A DNA stretch of 33,139 nucleotides from Candidatus Competibacteraceae bacterium (GTDB lineage Bacteria > Pseudomonadota > Gammaproteobacteria > Competibacterales > Competibacteraceae), in assembly GCA_007695245.1 (NCBI GenBank), contig REEE01000254.1, positions 1 through 33,139 on the forward strand, given 5' to 3'. The notes beneath the pieces are model-generated. The model was not told the origin of the DNA. It did not search any database and worked only from the letters and a program-made list of their open reading frames with translations. A program made the position numbers and the translations under genes. Numbering within the stretch: position 1 is the first letter of the stretch; every line of letters begins with the position of its first letter. Of this stretch, positions 16,622 through 25,324 are shown one piece after another.

Positions 16622-17299
16622 TCAGGCGGCCTCGGGCAACAGGGCGGGCAATTCGACGAGGGAGGCGATCACCGCGTCCGGTTCGGCCTCGCGAATGTCG
16701 CGCCCGTGATTGTAACCGTAGGGAACGCAGACCACCGGACAGCCGGCGTTGCGGGCCGCGCCCACGTCGTTCAGCGAATCGCCGACCATCAATCCCCGGT
16801 CGATGGGCACTCCCAGCCGTTCGGCGCTCAGCCACAGCGCGTCCGGCGCGGGCTTGGGGTGGGGGATGCACTCGCCGCCGATCACGGTGGTGAAAAAGGC
16901 GCTGATGCCCAGTCGCTCCAGCAGGGGGCGGGCGAATTCGGCGGGTTTATTGGTGACGCAGGCCATGGGCCAACCGGCGGCGTGCAGCGCGGCCAAACCG
17001 TCGCGCACCCCGGGATAGAGGCTGCTGTGAGCGCTGATGTTGTCCGCGTAGGCGATTCGGTACAACGCCTTGGCCTCGATGAACAGATCGAGGTCGGCCC
17101 GCCCGTCCATGGTGCCGGTCAGGGCGCGGTGGATCAGGTTGTTCATGCCGTTGCCGACCCAGTCGCGCACTTGCGCTTCTTCGCGCGTCGGTAGACCCAG
17201 TTGGCCCAGCATGAGATTGAGCGCGGCGGTCAGGTCGGGGACGCTGTCCACCAGAGTGCCGTCCAAGTCGAGGAACAGGGCGGCGACATTGTCGAACAT
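16622..17299 (-). CDS. gph: phosphoglycolate phosphatase
   Basis: Gph dephosphorylates 2-phosphoglycolate, for example from repair of oxidised DNA ends. It is a HAD-superfamily protein of 225 residues. Motif I is D11-L-D13-G-T-L-V-D with the nucleophile and acid/base Asp. Motif II is the Thr in C-V-T-N-K-P. Motif III/IV includes the Lys in P-H-P-K-P-A-P and M-V-G-D-S-L-N-D. A C1-type helical cap lies between motifs I and II. The start M-F-D-N-V-A was chosen by family; the open frame further up is rpe in another frame. Only 4 bases separate it from the rpe stop, so the two are surely co-transcribed. Related HAD phosphatases cannot be fully excluded, but the rpe-gph-trpE context fits. Confidence 0.92.
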   Translation of the reverse strand: MFDNVAALFLDLDGTLVDSVPDLTAALNLMLGQLGLPTREEAQVRDWVGNGMNNLIHRALTGTMDGRADLDLFIEAKALYRIAYADNISAHSSLYPGVRDGLAALHAAGWPMACVTNKPAEFARPLLERLGISAFFTTVIGGECIPHPKPAPDALWLSAERLGVPIDRGLMVGDSLNDVGAARNAGCPVVCVPYGYNHGRDIREAEPDAVIASLVELPALLPEAA

Positions 17300-17303
17300 G
17301 GGT

Positions 17304-17978
17304 TTAGCGCTCCACTTGGGCCAGTTCGGCGCGCAGGGCGGCGATCGTGGCGTGGTAGTCGGGGGTATTGAAAATGGCGGAACCGGCGACGAAGGTGTCG
17401 GCGCCGGCCGCGGCGATCTTGCGGATGTTATCGATCTTGACCCCGCCATCGACCTCCAGCCGGATCGGGTAGCCACTGGAGTCGATCAGCCGGCGGGCTT
17501 CGCGGAGTTTGTGCAAGGTGCCGTCGATGAAGCTCTGGCCGCCGAAGCCGGGGTTGACCGACATCAACAGCACCAGGTCCAGTTTGTCCATGACGTATTT
17601 CAAGTATTCCAGCGGCGTGGCGGGGTTGAACACCAACCCGGACTTACAACCGCAGTCGCGAATCAATTGCAGGCTGCGGTCGATGTGTTCGCTGGCTTCG
17701 GGATGAAAGCTGATGTAGGTGGCGCCCGCGGCGGCGAAATCGGGAATGATGCGGTCCACCGGCTTGAGCATGAGATGAGCGTCGATGGGCGCGGTGACGC
17801 CGTGTTGGCGCAACGCTTCGCATACCAAAGGTCCGACCGTGAGGTTGGGAACGTAGTGATTGTCCATCGCGTCGAAATGGATCAGGTCCGCGCCCGCCGC
17901 CAGCACGGCGTCGACTTCCGCGCCGAGCCGGGCGAAGTCGGCGGAGAGGATCGAAGGGGCAATCCAGTAATCCCGCAT
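17304..17978 (-). CDS. rpe: ribulose-phosphate 3-epimerase
   Basis: Rpe interconverts ribulose-5-phosphate and xylulose-5-phosphate in the pentose phosphate pathway. The 224 residues form a TIM barrel. Family signatures are [10 protein letters not shown] at the N-terminus, [13 protein letters not shown] with metal ligands, [22 protein letters not shown] with the catalytic Asp, and G-A-D-T-F-V-A-G-S near the end. A GAGGTGA lies about 12 bases upstream, rather far for a ribosome-binding site, but the next in-frame Met is too late. It heads the rpe-gph-trpE cluster. Confidence 0.97.
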   Translation of the reverse strand: MRDYWIAPSILSADFARLGAEVDAVLAAGADLIHFDAMDNHYVPNLTVGPLVCEALRQHGVTAPIDAHLMLKPVDRIIPDFAAAGATYISFHPEASEHIDRSLQLIRDCGCKSGLVFNPATPLEYLKYVMDKLDLVLLMSVNPGFGGQSFIDGTLHKLREARRLIDSSGYPIRLEVDGGVKIDNIRKIAAAGADTFVAGSAIFNTPDYHATIAALRAELAQVER

Positions 17979-18164
17979 GGCTGTACGGTCACCTCGGGCA
18001 AGAGTCTCGGCGGCAACGCCGGAGACGGTCGATGGGGAACCGTGACTTTACCTGAATCGCGCCCGGTTTAGCGACCGCCGGCGTGCTAATCTCGGAGGAT
18101 CGCCGCGCGCCGCGGCCCTGGAGAATAGTAATGCGGGCGTCGAGGAAAAGATCAGGAGGCGATG

Positions 18165-18365
18165 ATGGTCAGTAGCTATCTGATTTGTGACGCTTGCGGG
18201 CAATTCGGACCGCCGGCCGGTTTTCTGCATGAAAACGGCTTGCGGCTGTGCTATTCCTGCTGGTATCGGGAGCGACGTCCGGACCCGCCGCCCGCGGACG
18301 ACGCCACCGAACCCGCTTCCGACCCGGAGTCGGACCCCGACGCCCTTCCGGACCGCGGCCGATAG
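18165..18365 (+). CDS. small C4 zinc-ribbon-like protein, function unknown
   Basis: This 66-residue protein has two Cys pairs, C8-x2-C11 and C29-x2-C32, spaced like a treble-clef or zinc-ribbon knuckle. They are followed by an acidic, proline-rich and presumably disordered tail from about residue 38, with repeated D-P and E-S-D-P. The ribosome-binding site is an exact AGGAGG (18154-18159). Two ATGs are in tandem at 18162 and 18165; the second, 5 bases from the SD, is the better start, and the other would add one Met. I do not recognise the family. It converges with the EAL-HDOD gene, with 37 bp between stops. It could be a nucleic-acid or protein adaptor, but there is no direct evidence. Confidence 0.75.
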   Translation: MVSSYLICDACGQFGPPAGFLHENGLRLCYSCWYRERRPDPPPADDATEPASDPESDPDALPDRGR

Positions 18366-18402
18366 CGGTTCGGGCGGCGGCAATTCGGTCCTCTCCATGC
18401 GC

Positions 18403-19617
18403 TCAATCCCGTAAGAGTTCGTAATGAATCCGGTACGCTTCCGCCAAAGCTTCCAGATAGACCTCGTTGACCTTCTCGGCATCCAGGCCCAGTTCCTTCA
18501 GAGTTGTCCAATCGCAGCGTTCGTAGGCCAGGGTACAGGCCAGAATCCGGCCCAGCGCGCCCTCGTGCCGTAACAGCGCCGCGTTGATCTCCTCCTCCAG
18601 CGGCAGCGTGGCCAGCACGTCCGCCATCGACGCCCGCGCCACCAGATCCAGAACCGACAACAAACCGACGGTGAAGCCCGCGTCGCGCCGTTTCAAACCC
18701 AGAGGTTCGGTTAAGGACTCGCACATTTTGGCGCGGGTCAGGGCGATGGTCTGCAAGTCGTCGCGCGCGTTGTCCATGGCGGACATCGAGCGCAAGGTGG
18801 CCCAGGACCGGATGTTGCGCAGGCCCAGCAGCACCACCGCGCGTTGGATGGATTCGACTCGGTGCGCCAGGTTGAAATAGGCGGAGTTGATATAGCGCAG
18901 CAGTTTGTAACTGAGCGAAACGTCCTGGGCGATCAGGGTTTCAACGGTTTTCATATCGACATCCGGCTGATTCAGGGCGCTGATCAGCCGCAGTACGGTC
19001 AGTTGATTGGCGGAGATGTCCTTGAACTTGAGCAGACGGGGCTCGGAAAAATGGCGGCCCTGGAAATAGGTGAAACCCAGCGTCTGACACGCCTCCAGAA
19101 CCTCTTGATCCTCAATGCCCCCGGCGATTGGGGCCACGCCGCGCTTGCGCAGTTCCGTGATGATGCGATGCGCCCGCGGCGCCGAAGTGGTCGCCATATT
19201 GACCCGCGCGTACTCGGCGGTATCCACCAGCGCCTGGTGTGCCTCGTTATCCTGATAGTCGTTCAGCAGAAACCGGTAGCCCTGCTGGCGCAGCGCGCGC
19301 AGCGTGTCCAACAGGGTTTCGTCCACGACGATATCGGGGGTGATCTGAAAAACCAGTTGCGACGATGGCGCGATAATCTGCGACAAATGCCCCTGCACGA
19401 TCAGTTCGCGCGCGGCGCTCAAAAACGCCTTGCTCTGCCCGACCAAGCGTTCCAGTTTGACTTCGGTCAGCGTGTCGAACAGCACCTGCGAACTCGTCAT
19501 CTCGCTGTCGAGCAGGGCCGTGTTTTCGGCGTCGGTGGGATGATGCAGCAGTTCGTAACCTTCGACCCGAAAAGCGGAATCGTAAATGGGTTGGCGCCCC
19601 AGATAGATGTCCTTCAT
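18403..19617 (-). CDS. EAL-HDOD signalling protein with degenerate EAL domain
   Basis: This 404-residue cytoplasmic protein has an EAL-like domain at about 1-195 and a HDOD domain at about 205-400, the YuxH/CdgJ arrangement. It begins I-Y-L-G-R-Q-P-I-Y-D. The EAL position reads Y-E22-L-L. The usual metal-binding Asn is replaced around S67, the D-D-F loop reads N119-D120-Y, and the catalytic V-K-I-D Lys reads R-V-N140. Phosphodiesterase activity is therefore unlikely; a c-di-GMP-sensing or purely regulatory role is inferred. Family members affect motility and chemotaxis. The start M-K-D-I-Y was chosen because AGGGG lies 6 bases upstream and the protein begins with the family motif; the longer frame upstream is not protein-like. 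Confidence 0.88.
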   Translation of the reverse strand: MKDIYLGRQPIYDSAFRVEGYELLHHPTDAENTALLDSEMTSSQVLFDTLTEVKLERLVGQSKAFLSAARELIVQGHLSQIIAPSSQLVFQITPDIVVDETLLDTLRALRQQGYRFLLNDYQDNEAHQALVDTAEYARVNMATTSAPRAHRIITELRKRGVAPIAGGIEDQEVLEACQTLGFTYFQGRHFSEPRLLKFKDISANQLTVLRLISALNQPDVDMKTVETLIAQDVSLSYKLLRYINSAYFNLAHRVESIQRAVVLLGLRNIRSWATLRSMSAMDNARDDLQTIALTRAKMCESLTEPLGLKRRDAGFTVGLLSVLDLVARASMADVLATLPLEEEINAALLRHEGALGRILACTLAYERCDWTTLKELGLDAEKVNEVYLEALAEAYRIHYELLRD

Positions 19618-19695
19618 GGCAACCCCTGATACTCGATGTGAATAATAATCGTCGACGACCGCAAGAGTTTTCGTCAGCCGGGCGAGAATTGCAAC

Positions 19696-19741
19696 TGCCG
19701 GCCAACCTGGCGAGGCCAACCCTCGGGCCTGTTGGCCGGCA
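19696..19741. repeat. 46-bp intergenic hairpin with nested stem
   Basis: Perfect 11-bp arms TGCCGGCCAAC/GTTGGCCGGCA enclose a loop that itself contains CGAGG/CCTCG. Neither strand has a T tract next to it, so it is not a standard intrinsic terminator. It lies between the RND permease stop and the EAL-HDOD start, both on the minus strand. It could stabilise the 3' end of the efflux mRNA or be a REP-like element. Confidence 0.75.
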
Positions 19742-19779
19742 TCATACACCGCGAGCGCCATTCTGACGCGGCCGTTGCC

Positions 19780-19812
19780 GATGGGTCGCTGATGGGTTGC
19801 TGATGGGTCGTT
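19780..19812. repeat. three 11-bp direct repeats (GATGGGTCGCT type)
   Basis: The units GATGGGTCGCT, GATGGGTTGCT and GATGGGTCGTT are adjacent and differ by one base or two. They are intergenic, between the hairpin above and the RND permease 3' end. No function is apparent. Confidence 0.75.
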
Positions 19813-19904
19813 GCTTGCCGCGCGACGGTGGTGGCCGACACGCCTGACACCGGGGTCGAACCGGCGCAACGCCAGCCCTGCCCGAGGTCCTGCTCGACAG
19901 GGAG

Positions 19905-22900
19905 TTACGGCGCGGGTGCCGACTGGCCGCTCGGGTTGCGCCGGCCGACCAGCGTCTCCAGCAGCCCGTCGCTGGCATTCCGCACGATCACATACAGGCA
20001 GGGAATCAGAAACAGGGTCAGCAGCATCGCCGTCAACAGCCCGCCGATGACCGCGACGGCCAGCGGCTGCATGAGATTGGCGCCGGAACCCATGCCGATC
20101 GCCAGCGGGACCATGCCGGCCACGGTGGTCAAGGTGGTCATCAGGATCGGCCGCAGGCGGACGCCGCCGGCCTCGACCACGGCCGCGGGCGTATCCAGGC
20201 CGCGCGCGCGGCCGCGTTCGATATATTCCACCAACAGGATGGCGTTGTTGACCACGATGCCGATCAACAGGATGATGCCCAGAAAGGCCGGCGCCGACAG
20301 CGGGGTGCCGGTCGCCCACAGCAAGGCCACGACCCCGATCAGACACAGCGGCGCGGCGGCCATGATCACCAGGGGATTGGACAGGCGCTCGTACTGCACC
20401 GCCAGCACGACGAACACCAGGAACAGCGCCAGCAGGACAGCCGTCAGCATCTCCCGGTCGGTTTCTTCCAGGGTTTCGAACTGCCCGCCGAAGATCAGGC
20501 CGTATTGGTCGGGAATGGCCATTTCGTCGATGCGGTTGCGAATCTCCGTCATGATGCCGCCGGCGTCGTTGAGCGCGGTGTTGAAATTCCCCGTGATCCG
20601 CTGGACTCGGACCTGATTCTCGCGCTCGATGTGGGCCGGACCCTCGCCCAGGCTGAAGGCGGCCACGTCGCTCAATTGCAGCGCCCGGCCCCCGGACGAG
20701 GAAATAAGCACCTGTCCCAGCGCCTGCTCGTCGCCGGTGACCTCGCGGGGCAGCCGGACCCGGACGTCGTATTCATTCACGCCGGTGGCGTAGCGCGTGG
20801 GGACGGCGCCGGTGACGGCATCGCGCAAGGCGCGGCCGATCTCGCCGATATTCAGGCCGAGGGCGGCGGCGCGTTCGCGATCGACCTGGACGCTCAGCAG
20901 CGGCGTGCGATCCTCGCGGGCGACCTCCAGGTCTTCCAGGCCCACGACATCGTCCAGCCGGTCGACCATCTCGCGCGCCAACGCCTCCAGCACGGGCAGG
21001 TTCTCGCCGACGATCATCACGTCCATGTCCGATCCGGAGGCACCGAACGTCAGGCCCGGAATCCGCGGGGGCCGCACCCAGATCCGGGCGTTGGGAATAT
21101 CCAGATCGCGCAGGCGGCGCTGGGCCTCGGCCACCCAGAGCCCCGCCGGCAGCTCCGGCCGCAACCGGGCATCGACCAGACCGACATCCATGCGGGCGGT
21201 GCCCGGACGCTCGGAAATCACCCCACCGTACAGGTGACCGCCGACCAGCGCGAACACGCTCTCCACGTAGGGCATGTCGCGCAGCGCGGTCTCGACCTGG
21301 CGCGCGGCGCGGTCGGTCTGCTCCGGCGGCGTGCCCGGTGGGAGCGAGAGGCGCACGTCGATCTGGCCGTCGTCGAGCTGCGGCAAAAACTCATGGCCCA
21401 GCCGGTTCAGGCCCATGAGGCTGCCCGCGAACAGGATCACCGACGCGGCGACCACGGCCCAGCGCCAGCGCAGGATGCCCGCCAATACCGCACGGTACCC
21501 ACGAATCAGCCGGTCGATCAGGGCATTGAAGGCGCGATACGGGCGGCTGCGGTCCAGGCCCGAGCGGAAGCGCACCTGGCCCAACTGGGCCGACAGCATG
21601 GGGACCAGGGTCAGAGCCACGGCCAGCGAGGCGACGACGGCGAACGAAATCGTCAGGATCAACTCGCGGAACACCAGGACCGCCATCCCGGTGATCAGCA
21701 AAAAGGGCGCGACTGCGGCCAGGTTGGTCAGGGTGCCGGCGGCGATCGCCGAGATCACCTCGTCGGCTCCGTCGTGGGCCGCGTCCGGCGCGGACTTGTC
21801 GAGCTTCTCCTGATGCCGGGAAATGTTCTCCAGCATCACGATGGCGTTATCGAGCAGCAGGCCCACCCCCAGCGCCAGCCCGCCGAGACTGATCACGTTC
21901 AAGGTCAGGCCGCCCAGCCCCATCAGCACGAAGGTAAACAGAATGGCCAGCGGGATGGATAGACCGATGACGAAGCTCTTGCGCAGCGACCCCAGAAAGG
22001 CCAGCACCACCAGCATGGCCAACACCGCGCCCAGAATCGCGGCGGTGGCCACCGCCGCGACCGAGCCCCGGACGAAATAGGCACCGTCGCGGGTCGCCTC
22101 CCACTCGATATCCGGCGGCAGAAAGCCGGACCGGTCGAGTTGGGCCAGCCGCTGGTTGATGGCGTCGACCACGGCCACGACATTGGCTTCCGGCAGCTTG
22201 AAGATCGAGAGTTGCGTCGCCGGTGTCCCGTTCAGGCGCACGAACAGGCGCTGCTCGCGGAACCCATCGCGCACGTCGGCCACCTCGCTCAAGCGAATCC
22301 GCCGCGCGCTGTCCGGGAGGGTCAGCAGGACCTCGGCGATTTCTTCCGGGCTCGTGAAGCGACCATCGGTGCGCGCCATCACATCGAAGCGCGGCGACGT
22401 GATATGGCCGGCGGCCACGTTGACGTTCTCGGCTTCGAGCTGGTCGGCGACCGCGCGCAAGGTCAACCCGTAGAAGCGCAGCCGCTGCTGATCCAGGATC
22501 ACCTCGATCTCGCGCACCTGACCGCCGGCCGCTTCCACGGCCGCCACGCCGCCGATCGATTGCAACTGGGGCACGAGACGCTGTTCGACCCAGTCGCGCA
22601 CCTCGCGCGGGGAGCGCGTGGGCGAGGAAAAGCCGGCGCGCCAGATCGCCCACTCGCCCGGGTCCCACTTGCGCAGACGCGGCGGCTCGATATCGCCAGG
22701 GAGCTGCTGCCGGGCCGTCTCGAGCTGGCGCGCGGCGTTCTGCATGGCGATATCGAGATCGACGCCGTGCTCGAAGATCAGGTTGACGTTGGTCCGGCCT
22801 TCGGAGGCGCGGCTGGAGATGCCGCTCAGATTTTCCACCGAGGCCAGGTTGCGTTCCAGCACCCGGGTGACCTGTTCTTCCATGACCTCCGGGGCCACGC

Positions 22901-23126
22901 CAGGGTAGTTGACCGTGATCCGCACCAGCGGGTATTCGACCTCCGGCAAGAGATTGACCGGCAGGCGATCGACGAAGAACAGGCCCAGAACCAGGACCAC
23001 CGCGGCGATGGCCAGGGTGCCCACCGGGCGGCGGATCGAGGCATGGGTCAGGCCGCGGTAGTAGCGAGTGCCGCGGGCTGGATCGTGGGGGACGGGGCGT
23101 TCCGGGTGGTCGCGGTCACTCATCAT
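19905..23126 (-). CDS. RND efflux permease, HAE1-type
   Basis: This is a 1073-residue inner-membrane proton antiporter of the AcrB superfamily, expected to form trimers that export drugs or other hydrophobic compounds. After a polar N-terminus it starts A-S-I-R-R-P-V-G-T-L-A-I with TM1. A porter domain with V-E-Y-P-L-V-R-I-T-V-N-Y-P-G-V follows. TM4 carries G-L-L-L-D426-N427-A-I-V-M-L-E-N. AcrB has two Asp here; D-N is, from memory, common in more distant HAE1 pumps. The second half repeats the plan, ending with G-I-I-L-L-I-G-I-V-V-N-N-A-I-L-L-V-E-Y. Two ATGs are in tandem at the start with GGAG upstream. It lies 18 bp downstream of its adaptor gene. Substrate is not predictable. Confidence 0.95.
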   Translation of the reverse strand: MMSDRDHPERPVPHDPARGTRYYRGLTHASIRRPVGTLAIAAVVLVLGLFFVDRLPVNLLPEVEYPLVRITVNYPGVAPEVMEEQVTRVLERNLASVENLSGISSRASEGRTNVNLIFEHGVDLDIAMQNAARQLETARQQLPGDIEPPRLRKWDPGEWAIWRAGFSSPTRSPREVRDWVEQRLVPQLQSIGGVAAVEAAGGQVREIEVILDQQRLRFYGLTLRAVADQLEAENVNVAAGHITSPRFDVMARTDGRFTSPEEIAEVLLTLPDSARRIRLSEVADVRDGFREQRLFVRLNGTPATQLSIFKLPEANVVAVVDAINQRLAQLDRSGFLPPDIEWEATRDGAYFVRGSVAAVATAAILGAVLAMLVVLAFLGSLRKSFVIGLSIPLAILFTFVLMGLGGLTLNVISLGGLALGVGLLLDNAIVMLENISRHQEKLDKSAPDAAHDGADEVISAIAAGTLTNLAAVAPFLLITGMAVLVFRELILTISFAVVASLAVALTLVPMLSAQLGQVRFRSGLDRSRPYRAFNALIDRLIRGYRAVLAGILRWRWAVVAASVILFAGSLMGLNRLGHEFLPQLDDGQIDVRLSLPPGTPPEQTDRAARQVETALRDMPYVESVFALVGGHLYGGVISERPGTARMDVGLVDARLRPELPAGLWVAEAQRRLRDLDIPNARIWVRPPRIPGLTFGASGSDMDVMIVGENLPVLEALAREMVDRLDDVVGLEDLEVAREDRTPLLSVQVDRERAAALGLNIGEIGRALRDAVTGAVPTRYATGVNEYDVRVRLPREVTGDEQALGQVLISSSGGRALQLSDVAAFSLGEGPAHIERENQVRVQRITGNFNTALNDAGGIMTEIRNRIDEMAIPDQYGLIFGGQFETLEETDREMLTAVLLALFLVFVVLAVQYERLSNPLVIMAAAPLCLIGVVALLWATGTPLSAPAFLGIILLIGIVVNNAILLVEYIERGRARGLDTPAAVVEAGGVRLRPILMTTLTTVAGMVPLAIGMGSGANLMQPLAVAVIGGLLTAMLLTLFLIPCLYVIVRNASDGLLETLVGRRNPSGQSAPAP

Positions 23127-23144
23127 GGCTCTCCATCATCCGGT

Positions 23145-24197
23145 CTAGTCGACAACGCGCACCCGCGCGCCGGCGGTCATTTCCATCGGGTTGGCCGACA
23201 CCACCCGGTCGCCGGGTTCCAGACCGGCGCGAACCTCCCGCCAGGCCCCGCGGATGATGCCCGGCTCGATCGGGCGCCGCTCCAGACGGTCCTGTCCGTC
23301 GACGACCATGACGAAATAGTCTCCAGCCGCTTCGGCGACCGAGCCCGCCGGCACGGCCAGGACCTGCGCGCGCCGGTCGACCTGCAATTGGACTCGGGCC
23401 AGATAGCCGGGGCGGACGCCGAACCGGGGGGCATCCGGCAGCGCGATCTCGACGGTGATCAGCCGGCTGTCGGTCTCGGCCGCCGGGAAAATCCGCCGGA
23501 TCGTGCCGGCCAGCGGATTTTGCTCGGCCAGCGCATCGATTTGCAGCGTTACGTTATCGTCCGGCTTCAGGTTGCGGACATCCAACTCAGATATCCCCAC
23601 CCGCACCACCAGGCTGGACAGGTCGGCGATGGAGAACAGGGGGCCGTGGCGGGCGATGGCTTCGCCGGGCTCGACATAGCGCGCGACCACCGTGCCGTCG
23701 ATGGTCGAGGTCACGGTCCCGAAATCGACGCGGGTTTGCCACAGCGTTACCTCGCTGGCGGCGATTTCCAATTCGGCGGTGGCCGCCTCGACGCTGGCGG
23801 CGTCGATGTAATTGCGCGCTTTCAACTGGTTGAGTCGGTCGAGATGGGCGCGTTTTTCATGCAGTCGCGCCCGCGCCCGCGCCAGCTCCGCCTGCTGCTC
23901 GCGGACGTCGATGCGGGCCAGCAACTCGCCCGCGCGGACCGCGTCGCCGGCTTCGACCCGGACCTCGGTCAGGATGCCCTCGGTGCGCGCCGCCAGCCGA
24001 ATGGTCCGGAACGGCTCGACCGGTGCCGCCACCTGCACGATCCGCGACAGGTCGCGCGCCTCGACCGCGATGATCTGGACCGGCAGGGCTCTCTCCGAAC
24101 GCACCGCCGGCGACGCTGATTCACCGCCGGACCGTCCGCAGGCTGCCGCCAGCAGGCTGGCGGCGAGGATTAATCCCGCAAGTTGTATCGTTTTCAT
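23145..24197 (-). CDS. RND efflux periplasmic adaptor lipoprotein
   Basis: This membrane fusion protein links the RND permease to an outer-membrane channel. The 350-residue protein has a type II signal peptide: basic M-K, a hydrophobic stretch, then lipobox L-A-A-A-C20. It is therefore anchored to the inner membrane and faces the periplasm. A biotinyl-lipoyl half-domain (T-E-G-I-L-T-E-V-R-V-E-A-G-D-A-V) flanks a coiled-coil hairpin at about 95-140. The second lipoyl half contains G-T-V-V-A-R-Y-V-E-P-G-E-A, followed by beta-barrel domains. An alternative ATG at 24206 would add three residues (M-D-C); M-K-T-I-Q is the more usual lipoprotein start. Neither has a strong ribosome-binding site. It is co-directional with the permease 18 bp on. 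No outer-membrane factor gene is present. Confidence 0.93.
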   Translation of the reverse strand: MKTIQLAGLILAASLLAAACGRSGGESASPAVRSERALPVQIIAVEARDLSRIVQVAAPVEPFRTIRLAARTEGILTEVRVEAGDAVRAGELLARIDVREQQAELARARARLHEKRAHLDRLNQLKARNYIDAASVEAATAELEIAASEVTLWQTRVDFGTVTSTIDGTVVARYVEPGEAIARHGPLFSIADLSSLVVRVGISELDVRNLKPDDNVTLQIDALAEQNPLAGTIRRIFPAAETDSRLITVEIALPDAPRFGVRPGYLARVQLQVDRRAQVLAVPAGSVAEAAGDYFVMVVDGQDRLERRPIEPGIIRGAWREVRAGLEPGDRVVSANPMEMTAGARVRVVD

Positions 24198-24335
24198 ACA
24201 ATCCATTCGATGATCGGTGCGGGATATTGTTCACCCCCCTGGCCGGTTCAGGCCGGTGGGACGCCGCTCGTGATAACGTCTCAATGCTCGCCTAAACTTT
24301 GGGAAATCCCCACCCATCCGTTCGAGGAGAATGTC

Positions 24336-25313
24336 ATGCCTAAAGCTATTCGCATTCACGAGTACGGAGGTCCCGAAACGCTGCGTTGGGAAGACGTCGA
24401 GGTCGGCGATCCGGGTCCCGGCCAGATCCGGGTACGCCATGCCGCCGTCGGGCTCAACTACATTGATGTCTATCACCGCACCGGACTCTATCCGCTGCCG
24501 GCGCTGCCCTGGACCCTCGGCATGGAAGGTGCCGGGCGGGTCGAGGCGGTCGGCGCGGGCGTGACCGAGTTCCAGGTCGGCGACCGGGTGGCCTACGCCA
24601 GTCCCCCGGTCGGGGCCTATGCCGAAGTCCGGCTGCTGCCCGCCGACCGGGCCGTGGCCCTGCCCGACGATATCGACGAACGCACCGCCGCCGCAATGAT
24701 GCTGCAAGGCATGACCGCCCACTACCTGCTGCGGCGCACGTATCGGGTCCAGCCCGGCGACGCCATCCTGCTGCACGCCGCCGCCGGGGGCGTCGGGTCG
24801 ATCGCCAGCCAGTGGGCGCGGCATTTGGGGGCGCGGGTCATCGGGACGGTGGGCGACGACCGCAAGGCCGAACTGGCCCACGCCCACGGTTGCCAGCACG
24901 TGATCGTCTACAGCCGCGAAAACATCGTCGAGCGGGTCCGCGAGATCACCGACGGCCAGGGCGTGGCGGTGGTCTACGACTCGGTCGGCCAGACCACGTT
25001 CCTGGATTCGCTGGACTGCCTGCGGCCGTTGGGGATGATGGTCAGCTTCGGTAACTCCTCGGGACCCGTGCCGCCGTTCGAGCCGGGGTTGCTGGCCGCC
25101 AAGGGTTCCCTGTTCCTGACCCGGCCCAGTCTGATGCACTACACCGCCCGGCGCGAGGATCTGGTCGCCAGCGCCGAAGAACTCTACGCCGTGGTGCGGA
25201 GCGGAGCGGTACGCATCGACATCGGCCAGACTTATCCCTTGGCTGAGACCGCCCAGGCGCATCGCGCCCTGGAAGCGCGCCAGACCACCGGCTCCACCGT
25301 CTTGCTACCCTGA
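24336..25313 (+). CDS. qor: NADPH:quinone oxidoreductase (zeta-crystallin family)
   Basis: This zinc-free medium-chain reductase of 325 residues matches E. coli QorA in length (327). The N-terminus K-A-I-R-I-H-E-Y-G-G-P-E-T-L is typical. The GroES-like domain holds G-L-N-Y-I-D-V-Y-H-R-T-G-L-Y. The Rossmann domain holds A-A-A-G-G-V-G-S-I-A-S-Q-W-A, the NADPH-binding A-x-x-G-x-x-G. No structural-zinc Cys cluster is seen. A GAGGAG lies 6 bases before the ATG, which fixes the start; the upstream open frame is unrelated sequence. It probably reduces quinones by one electron with NADPH. It is transcribed divergently from the efflux operon and followed 11 bp later by hypA, probably in one transcript. 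Confidence 0.94.
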   Translation: MPKAIRIHEYGGPETLRWEDVEVGDPGPGQIRVRHAAVGLNYIDVYHRTGLYPLPALPWTLGMEGAGRVEAVGAGVTEFQVGDRVAYASPPVGAYAEVRLLPADRAVALPDDIDERTAAAMMLQGMTAHYLLRRTYRVQPGDAILLHAAAGGVGSIASQWARHLGARVIGTVGDDRKAELAHAHGCQHVIVYSRENIVERVREITDGQGVAVVYDSVGQTTFLDSLDCLRPLGMMVSFGNSSGPVPPFEPGLLAAKGSLFLTRPSLMHYTARREDLVASAEELYAVVRSGAVRIDIGQTYPLAETAQAHRALEARQTTGSTVLLP

Positions 25314-25324
25314 TTCCTCACGCC

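Noticed and set aside
18084-18092. TGCTAATCT, an extended -10-like word upstream of the C4 zinc-protein gene
   Set aside because: No acceptable -35 partner; a single hexamer-level match in about 100 bases is not convincing.
24183-24201. Inverted repeat TTGTAT/ATACAA over the adaptor lipoprotein start codon
   Set aside because: The 6-bp AT-rich stem with a 7-base loop is weak and partly coding. It could occlude the start codon but is not distinctive enough to call.
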